Of a DNA stretch of 64,000 nt, positions 56,882-64,000 are shown piece by piece. The DNA comes from Nemophila menziesii (lineage: Eukaryota; Streptophyta; Magnoliopsida; Boraginales; Hydrophyllaceae), in the NCBI GenBank assembly GCA_029959085.1, contig JARWIR010000021.1, positions 18,501,620 to 18,565,619 of the forward strand, read 5' to 3'. The notes beneath the pieces are model-generated. The model saw only the letters and a program-made list of their open reading frames with translations. It ran no database searches and had not been told where the DNA came from. Each line of letters starts with the position of its first letter. Positions within the stretch are counted from its first letter, which is position 1. The position numbers were made by a program, and so were the translations under genes.

Positions 56882-58218
56882 TGAAGATTTTGGGGTTGAT
56901 TTGGGTCAACCCCGCAAACCACTTCAGTTTCTTGATCATCCATTAATCCTTCTTCATACCATTTTTCAATTTCATCTTCATAGTTATCTTTGTCAGAAAT
57001 GTGAGCATCTACCATCTCATCGTCTCCCTTATCAAATCTAAGGTCAACAAGAGTTGCAGAAGCACATTCTTCATAATCTTTTAGCCCTAGATCTTCTCTC
57101 ACTTGTCTAGTTCTGTTTTTGTGTTTCTTGAGAGATCCAAAGCAAATAGTTTTGTTTGAGTTTTGAGTAATTGAGGGGTCAATAATGACCTTAGGTTCAA
57201 TCTGACCTAATGGGCTATCACTCTCAGTTGGGCCTAGTAAAGATGGGCCACATAATTCATTCAGCTCCTCCAGATTATGAGGCCTAACAGATGAAGAGGT
57301 CTCAACCCCTTTATACACTTCATGGCCCATTTTGAAAGAAGGAAGTAAGAGAGAATTTTGGACTAAGTTGCCTATATCACAAATCAATTATTTCACAACT
57401 GTAATTTCACCTTCTTCCTTATCACTCTTCTTTGTTTTATGAGGTTTCTTAGCCTTTCTTTTCACTGTTTTTTCAGCCTTGTCAGCTCTAAAAGAAAAAT
57501 CCTTAGATTTATTCTCCACTTCTGAATATTTAATCCAATTACCCAACTTTATTGCCAATTTCTTTGGATTATCACAGTGTCTTTCTTCATGAGATAGAAT
57601 ACCACATTGGAAACAGAAATCAAAAAGTTTATCATACTTGAAAGAGATCCAGACTGATTGATCCTTCAAAATCTTAAACATAAACCCAGATAACAATGGC
57701 TTAGCAACATTAAATTCAACCCTCACTCTAACAGAAGGGTATTGTTTATAATTTTCTGGGTTAGGTAGTTCTGTTTCTGTAACCGTTCCCAATTTAGTAG
57801 CGATTTTTGAAACATTACCTTCCTTAATAAATAGAGGTGGAATACCCATAATTCTAACCCAGAAGGATGTTTCCTCCAGCAAATTAGGGTTCCTTATACA
57901 TTCGTCATATTTTTGCACTAAGACATGAAATCCAAATACATTATAAGGTCTATTATTCCAAACAATATCTAGATCCGATTGTTTTTCAAACTGAACCACA
58001 CAAATATTTGTTCCTCTTTTTTCATTTGAAATCCTACCAGTAATGCCCCAATATTGAATAATAATTTTCTTAAGATAAATAAGATTGATAATACATGAAG
58101 CTATTATACGAATAAACAGTTTGGGTTCCTCAAAAACTGCATAAATCGCTTCTCTGTCAGGAGAAAGGTATAAATCCTCCTCTGACTCATACTTCTCTAC
58201 CTCATTAATGGAAGCCAT
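56878..58218 (-). pseudogene. L1 ORF1 (DUF4283 + CCHC) with one in-frame stop
   Basis: It starts at MASINEVEKYESEEDL. A DUF4283-like domain follows (from AVFEEPKLFIRIIAS to the RPYNVFGFHVLVQ region), then the knuckle CFQCGILSHEERHC and a Lys-rich tail. A TAA at 57388-57390 interrupts the frame, which then stays open for 168 more codons to a TGA at 56878-56880 that overlaps the ORF2 ATG (ATGA). The overlap argues that 56878 is the true end and the TAA is a mutation. There are no other breaks, so decay of ORF1 is slight. Confidence 0.8.
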
Positions 58219-58507
58219 AAATTCTGAATAGTAGAGATAAAGTAAAAGACCTAGAAAACGAAAGTAAAGGTGAAGTCTAAGATACACGTAAATGTAATCT
58301 TTAAATATCGGATGTTCGCAAAAGTGATGAATAATATATTCAACCTCATGAGATAAAGCAGAAAAGGAAAGAGATGGGGGAGAGGAGGTGAAAATCAACA
58401 GAGAGGTGAAGTGTTAGGGTTGCAACGACGGTGGATCTGGACGGAACGGGTTTTTTTAATGGTGGTGGGTTTCATCTTGGACTCGGGCCTGTAGGGTTTT
58501 TTCTATA

Positions 58508-58992
58508 AGTTAAAAGTTTTTCCAATAACATAGTTAAGAAAAAATATAATTTTGTTTCAGATAATATATATTAGTATTGTCCAAAAAATATAAATAATAT
58601 ATACATAACAAAATATTACAAGTTCAGATAAGAGTATCCAAAACAAATTTTAACAAATTAAAAATTAAAATATTCAATCAAGTTAAGAGTATAGGCGTAA
58701 TAAAAAATTAAGGTAAATTTTTAATTTGAGAAAACTTAAATTTATTTATTTAGTCCAAGGATTGAGGACAAATACTAAGATCGAAAAAACTATTTTTTTC
58801 CTTCCTAAATTTTAGTTCACTTTATTTTTTACATATATAAAAAATATCATATATTAACATCATGTTTACTATAATATTTTTATAAAGAATCTTAATAATT
58901 TTAATATTTATTGAAAATATAATTTTTTGATATTTTAATAAAATTGTAGAGTAGATATACATGGTTAAAAAGTGTTTTAATATTTTTTAAAA
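58508..58992. other. AT-rich intergenic DNA
   Basis: No gene or element recognised. Confidence 0.5.
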
Positions 58993-59032
58993 TGAACAAG
59001 TGTTTTTTTTTTTGACAAAGTGGACAAGTGTT
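58993..59032 (-). mobile_element. Retroposed micro-insertion with ~12-bp target duplication
   Basis: TGAACAAGTGTT (58993-59004) and TGGACAAGTGTT (59021-59032; 11 of 12) flank T9 plus GACAAAG; on the minus strand CTTTGTC plus A9. It is the shortest and least certain of the five micro-insertions. Confidence 0.5.
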
Positions 59033-59251
59033 AGATGACAAATAATTTTAATAATTTAACTAATATTTAAGGACGTAAGGAGTAATGTATACTTTTTTTA
59101 CTAATACTTTTTTTTCAAAGATAGATCGAATAAATACATATTGTATCTTGAGACTGAGATAAGGGAGTGTCCTTTGTTTGTTCATGTTTTTTTTTTCTTT
59201 TTTTTTGACATAAAAACAAAACAACAGAAAATTACGAAGTATACGCAAGTT

Positions 59252-62200
59252 TCAACAAGAAATTAGATGATCAAGTGATTGAGACGTCCCTCCATCCCGT
59301 GAGGCTGATGTTCTTCTAACGCATTTTGCTTGATCGTCTGCAATTGAGTTATGTTCTCTCCTAGTATAAGAGACCTTCCAGAGTGGAAATTCATTCATCC
59401 ATCCTTTTATTTCCTCCATGATAGGGTTAAGACTCCAATGTAGTCCTCCGTGGTTGTAGATGCCTTGAACTAGTTCAAGGTTATCAGAGTAGAACGAACT
59501 ACTCTGGATTTTATTAGCACCTGCAGTCCTAAGGGCCAAAAGACGAGCCCAGGCTTCCCCTTCAATACAAGATTCGATCCTACATCTTGTAGCTTTCCTT
59601 TGAGAGATGATCCTTGTGTATTCATTCTGATAGCTGCTATGGCTGCCGGTTCCCATTCTTTGGTAAAGGATGCATCGCTACACCAAATCATTTCTGATGT
59701 GTCCTCGGTCATTGGATTTCCTTCGCTTGGTGTCCTTTTGCTTCCCCCTTCTTTCTTTATCATCGTAGTATTCCTTCTTTTTTCTTCAAAAATTTTATCA
59801 ATAATTCCATTTGTGTTAATTGTAATATTTTTTACCGCCCACTTTTTCTTATCAAAAAAACCCTTCATTCTTTCTTTCCATATGTTCCAAGATGTTGTAA
59901 GCACAATTGCGATTCCTTTCCTCTTCTCTCATCCATTATTTGAGAAATTTGAAATGATGTTTTGGAACCATACTTCAAATGGCTCATTATCCTCTCTATT
60001 AATTTTGATTTGAAGCGCTGATTCGGCCCATGCTTGCATACTAAACGGGCATCTCATTATAATGTGCTATGTAGTTTCAATTTCCATTTCACACCATTTG
60101 CAAACCGCTTCGTCCTTGAACTTTCTTTTGTTTAAGTTTTGTTTAGATGGGAGTAAATCATTGCATATTCTCCATGCAAAATTCCTAATTTTTTACGGTA
60201 CATTGGCCTTCCATATTTGGTTCCAAAGGGTTGCGTTATTTTCCTTCTCCCCGATGACTGATGGTTGTGACTTATTTTCATTTTCTTGGTTAACTAATGT
60301 GTGATACCCCGACTTAGTTGACTAATTCCCATCCTTTGTAAATGGCCATACCAACTTGTCTTCTCTTGTTGCTCGAGTTATGGGGATTTTAAAAATCTCG
60401 TTGGCTATAACTAGGTCAAAGATTTATTTTATAAGATTGATATTCCACCCTTTCGCTTCTTTATCCATTAATTCGTATCCATTTTAGATTCGACGATTGA
60501 TTATTATCAAATTGGTAGTTACCAAGTAACCATTTATGTTTCCATATCTCAACTCTTTTACCATCTCCAATTTTCCAAATCGCATGTTTCTTTAACATCT
60601 GTATACCTTTATAGATGCTAGCCCAGCTCCACGATCATTTATTTTTTAATTTTGTGTCCCACAAATTCTTGTTAGGTGAGTAAATTCCTTTCAGCACTTT
60701 ATGGACCAACGATTCTTTGTTACTAACAATTCTCCATGCTTGGTCGGCTAACATAGCTAGATTCATTTTCTGAAAATCCCGGAATCCAACTCCTCCAATT
60801 TTCTTCGATGTCGCCATTTTATTCCAGTTACACCAATGGATCTTCTTCTTTTCTTTTGCGTCCAACAAAAAAATTTGCCACCAATGATGTAAGCTTTTTA
60901 CGAAGTGTTTTTGGAAATTCAAAGATTGACATTGCATAGTTTGGGATAGCTTCCAGAACGGATTTGATAAGAGTTTCCTTTCCCCCGTCAGATAACAGAG
61001 AGGCCGTCTAGCTAGCTGATATGCTAAGTAATCTATCTTTGATATAATTTAAGTTCTCCACTTTTGACCTTTTCAAAGTAAGTGGCAATCCCAAGTATTT
61101 ACCAAGTGAATCCGTGGTTTTTATATTTAGAGAAGTAGAAACTTTCACTTTTACATGATTCGGCGTGTCTTTACTGAAAAAGATTGATGACTTTGTCAAA
61201 TTTACCTTTTGACCTGATGCTTGACAATAAAGTTTCAGTGTCTCTGTAAACGACTCCACTTCCAAATCACTAATTTTAATAAAGAAGAGCGCATCATCTG
61301 CGAAAAAGAGGTGTGTTAATGTCGGGCATTTTCTTGTAATTGATATACCTTCAATATTTCCTTCTCTACATTGGTTGTTAATGAGTCCGATTAAACTTTC
61401 AGTGAGAAGCGAGAACAAAAGTGGAGAAAGTGGGTCCCCTTGCCTAAGTCCTTGTTCGGGTTTAAAATTCATGAGTCGTTGACCATTGACCTTTATCTGC
61501 ATAGAAATAGTTGTAACACAGTTTTTAACCCATTGTATCCATTTTCCGCGAATCCAAGGCCCTTCATAGTCTCGAATAAAAATTCCCAGTTGACTTGGTC
61601 GTACGCTTTTTCCATGTCGATTTTAACTGCCGCGTATTTATTCTTTGATTTCCTCTTAGGGTATGTTTGGATGGAGGGATTAGAAGGGATGGGATTGTAT
61701 TAAAGGATAATGACAATCCCATCCCTTGTTTGTTTTGGAAATAAATAGAGGGGATAGTTTATTAAAGGATACTTGCAATCCCTTACGAACCCATATATTC
61801 AATCCCTCCAATTCGGTGGGATTAGGAAGGAAGGATTCTTTTATTACGTTGTAATGTCTAAGTTACCCTTATTCTTTCTTTATAAAATATTTTAATAGGG
61901 GTATATGAGTCATTTAGTTATAAAAAGAATCCCTTCCTCCCATTATTCTTCTAATCCAAACACCGGATAAATGTTATCCTTTAATAAAATCCCCCCTTCT
62001 CTTTTTGTTCAATCCAAACAAGATTAAATGCTCTCCTTTCCATTCCCTTGTTATACTCTCCCTTCCTATCCTTTAATAAATAATCCCTCCTTAATCCAAA
62101 CATACCCTTAGTGTTTAGGAAATATGATACCTCTTGCGCGATTAACATATTGTCTTGGATACTTCGCCCCTTGATAAATGTCGATTGCGTCTGCGAGATT

Positions 62201-63807
62201 ATTTCATTCATAAACGGTTGCAATCTAAGTGCCATAATTTTCGAGATAATCTTATAGCAAAAGTTGACACACAAAATTAGTCTAAAATCTTTGACCGTTT
62301 CATGTTTCTCTCCTTTAGGCACAAGAGTTATAATCGTATCATTTAACATATTGAGTGGCGTGTTATATAATAAAAAATCCACCATGATTCGTTCAACATC
62401 ATTTTTTATTACCTCCCAAAATTCATGGTAGAACTTCCCTCGTAGTCCATCCGGACCCGGAGCTTTCGACCCATCCATTTTAAAAACCGCCTCCTCGATC
62501 TCTTTTGCATCTGGAACTCTCGTTAAGACTTCGTTAACTTGGTAGCTCACCTTACATGGAATATGCTTCGTTACCTCTTGTATATTCATGACCTCTTGTC
62601 TCTTAAAGAGATTAATAAAGTATTTTCGGATCGTATCCTTGATTTTCCTCTTATTCTCACACCAATCATCCCCTCCACATTTTAGGACTTTTATCTTATT
62701 TATCTTTCTCCTTTGAATAGTTTTAGCAAAAAAATACTTTGAATTTTTTATCACATTCTTTAATATTTAGGTCTCTCGCTCTATCCGCCCAATATAGTTG
62801 CTCTTCATCCCAACATTTTTCTATTTCATTTTTCACTTCTATTTCTTTTGTTTGATTCATCTTATTAGCATCACTATCTTGTAGGTATTCCAGTTTTTTA
62901 TAGAGATTAGTAAGATTTTTCCTATTGTTATAGAAGGCTACCTTACTCCATCCACTTAATGCTAAACAAGTAGCATCCCTCTTGTCACAAAATTGTCTTA
63001 TATTACTAACCATTTCATTCTTACCCCAAGCCTTTTCCACCACTTCATTGCACTGTATATGTTCTAACCATCTCGATTCAAAGTTAAAATATCTCTCATT
63101 GTTGTCACTTTCTATTTCAAGGCCGAGGATAAGTGGTGAATGATCCGAACCGATAGCCGGAGGGACAATTATATTAGCATTCATAAATTTCGAGCACCAT
63201 TCTAGGCTTGCTAAGCCTCTATCAAGTTTTTCTTTCACGTTCTCCTCACCCTCTATCAATGAGATGATTCTCGTTAATGAATTCGTTGAATCTTATAATT
63301 CTATCTAAGTTAGGTTTCACTATCCGATCTTTTCTGAAAATTTACTTATCTCATTAAAGTCACCTACGATAATTGAAGCGCCTTTTAACTTATTAAGCCA
63401 TTTTGTTATTGTTTTGAAGGTTTCATATTTACTATCCATATCACATGGGGCATGAGCACAAAACAAAAACCAACAAGAACCATCCTTCTCATTAATTCTA
63501 CAAACGACCACATTCGAGCTAGAAAAGATAATATCTATCGATATATCACTTTTCCACATCAAAACCATTCCCCCGGACATATAAGCTCTTCCTCCAGGGT
63601 CAACAACATGAAAATTATTAAAATTCCTAAATTGAGAACATAAACGAAGGTCTTTTTGTCTCAGTTTTGACTCACAACAAAAGATAAGTTAAATTTATTA
63701 ACTAACGAATTAAAGGACTTCCTTGTCAAGGGCATCCTTGCACCTTGACAATTCCAAACGCAGTAGCTATCTATCGAACCCGGCCTGGTTTCGGGACCGG
63801 CCGCCAT
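59252..63807 (-). pseudogene. L1 ORF2 (EN, RT, RNase H), broken and MITE-interrupted
   Basis: Probable start MAAGPETRPGSIDSYC at 63807, leading straight into VWNCQGARMPL. Endonuclease: VGDFNEIS and GSDHSPLIL, with frame changes near 63670, 63300 and 62740. RT: KAPGPDGLRGKF, LVPKG, FIKGRSIQDN, then the MITE, then LRQGDPLSPLLF and LFFADDALFF. The thumb/zf region (GGVGFRDF) is at 60937-60635; the zf-RVT at about 60500-60000 is only in fragments. RNase H: CSDASF, GEAWARLLAL, YSDNLELVQ and NSIADDQAK, with one frameshift at about 59600-59660. Without the MITE the RT reads through in frame (FLNTKRKSKNKYAAVKIDME), so the MITE inserted into a still-coherent RT. Confidence 0.85.
61656..62110. mobile_element. 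Tourist-like (PIF/Harbinger) MITE with TTA target duplication
   Basis: 449 bp (61659-62107) bounded by inverted ends GGGTATGTTTGGAT and ATCCAAACATACCC, flanked by TTA on both sides. Internal purine-rich GGGATTAGAAGGGATGGGATT and pyrimidine-rich CCTTCCTATCCTTTAATAAA sections mirror each other. It has no coding capacity. The TIR and 3-bp TTA duplication fit PIF/Harbinger-type MITEs. Confidence 0.92.
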
Positions 63808-64000
63808 TCTCGAAGAAATTATGAACTTTGTTGGCCATCACGGTACTAGCCCGGGCCCCACCAAAGTCCTCCGTCTCCTCGCTAATAATTGACTCGTATT
63901 CAATATGTCTAGCACAGTCGTCACTCTTGCAAAAGAAAAGTCTTTCACCAACCTCCTCATAACCATCATCCACGCTCTTGACTCGAATCCCATCGCAAGT
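63767..64000 (-). CDS. L1 ORF1, C-terminal part (partial at window edge)
   Basis: The frame is open from the edge to a TAG at 63767-63769 (includes VKSVDDGYEEVGERLFF and ENGGRSRNQAGFDR). No domain is visible because the DUF4283 and knuckle would lie outside the window. It is identified by its position directly upstream of, and overlapping, ORF2. Confidence 0.6.
   Translation of the reverse strand, partial: TCDGIRVKSVDDGYEEVGERLFFCKSDDCARHIEYESIISEETEDFGGARASTVMANKVHNFFENGGRSRNQAGFDR

Larger units (their letters stand above)
52569..58507 (-). mobile_element. L1-type LINE, near full length, decayed
   Basis: Reading on the minus strand: a short 5' UTR from about 58507, ORF1 (58218-56878), ORF2 (56881-52625), a 3' UTR ending ATTATCCATTCGACT and a poly(A) tail (T10 at 52569-52578). 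GTTAATAGTTTT just left of the tail resembles GTTAAAAGTTTT at about 58509-58520 (11 of 12), a possible target duplication. Stops and frameshifts break both ORFs. Confidence 0.85.
59187..64000 (-). mobile_element. L1-type LINE, runs off the right edge
   Basis: Minus-strand order: ORF1 3' part (beyond 64000 to 63767), ORF2 (63807-59252), a short 3' UTR ending TTTTATGTC, and a poly(A) tail interrupted by one G (about 59187-59208). A 449-bp MITE (61659-62107) splits the RT. ORF1 and ORF2 overlap by 41 nt in different frames. Confidence 0.85.

Noticed and set aside
59600..60304. Plus-strand frames of 137 and 80 codons
   Set aside because: Antisense to the RNase H and zf-RVT parts of the right-hand L1; hydrophobic composition results from the reversed reading.

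Overview
This is repeat-dominated nuclear DNA of a flowering plant, most likely a eudicot. It contains a FAR1/MULE-type transposase-like gene, three plant L1 LINEs whose first ORFs carry a DUF4283-type domain and a CCHC knuckle, Athila-type Ty3/Gypsy LTR fragments, a Tourist-like MITE and a Pol III-type SINE. The intergenic DNA is AT-rich. I cannot name the species, and I see no rRNA or tRNA gene, bacterial gene or CRISPR array.

Layout. 1-2009: a 99-bp satellite, 20 full copies, each with two opposed W-box cores. 2061-4658 (-): the only candidate host-like gene, a FAR1/FHY3-MULE protein with a predicted small first exon and TATA box; its 3' end abuts the satellite. 5727-7664: two tandem copies of a 0.95-kb foldback element. 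7.7-14.1 kb: AT-rich DNA with a hAT-end-like remnant, a 22-25 bp tandem repeat, a small GC-rich block, a 1.5-kb foldback/tandem-repeat structure (11.28-12.77 kb) and two retroposed micro-insertions. 14.14-20.89 kb (+): an L1 with both ORFs open, ORF2 carrying an extra ~140-residue foreign-looking segment.

21.7-50.6 kb is a graveyard of LTR retrotransposons, mostly Athila-like. It holds at least nine LTR segments in both orientations, several broken gag genes with CCHC knuckles, an integrase C-terminus, an intact 148-codon late ORF, a degenerate tRNA-Asp-type primer-binding site, and a solo LTR nested in another LTR with a perfect 5-bp target duplication. A 5'-truncated LINE sits at 32.1-33.5 kb. 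51.7-52.0 kb is a small retroposition hotspot with two micro-insertions and a SINE. 52.57-58.5 kb (-) is a decayed full-length L1. 59.19-64.0 kb (-) is another L1 that runs off the right edge and is interrupted by a 449-bp MITE.

How it works together. The L1s supply endonuclease and reverse transcriptase that could also explain the SINE and the poly(A) micro-insertions, since all have tails and target-site duplications of L1 type. The LTR elements are mostly dead. Their shared feature is a hairpin-forming inverted repeat at the first ~45 nt of each LTR, kept by paired changes in diverged copies. That hairpin, the micro-insertions and the foreign segment in the intact L1 are the observations most worth following up.
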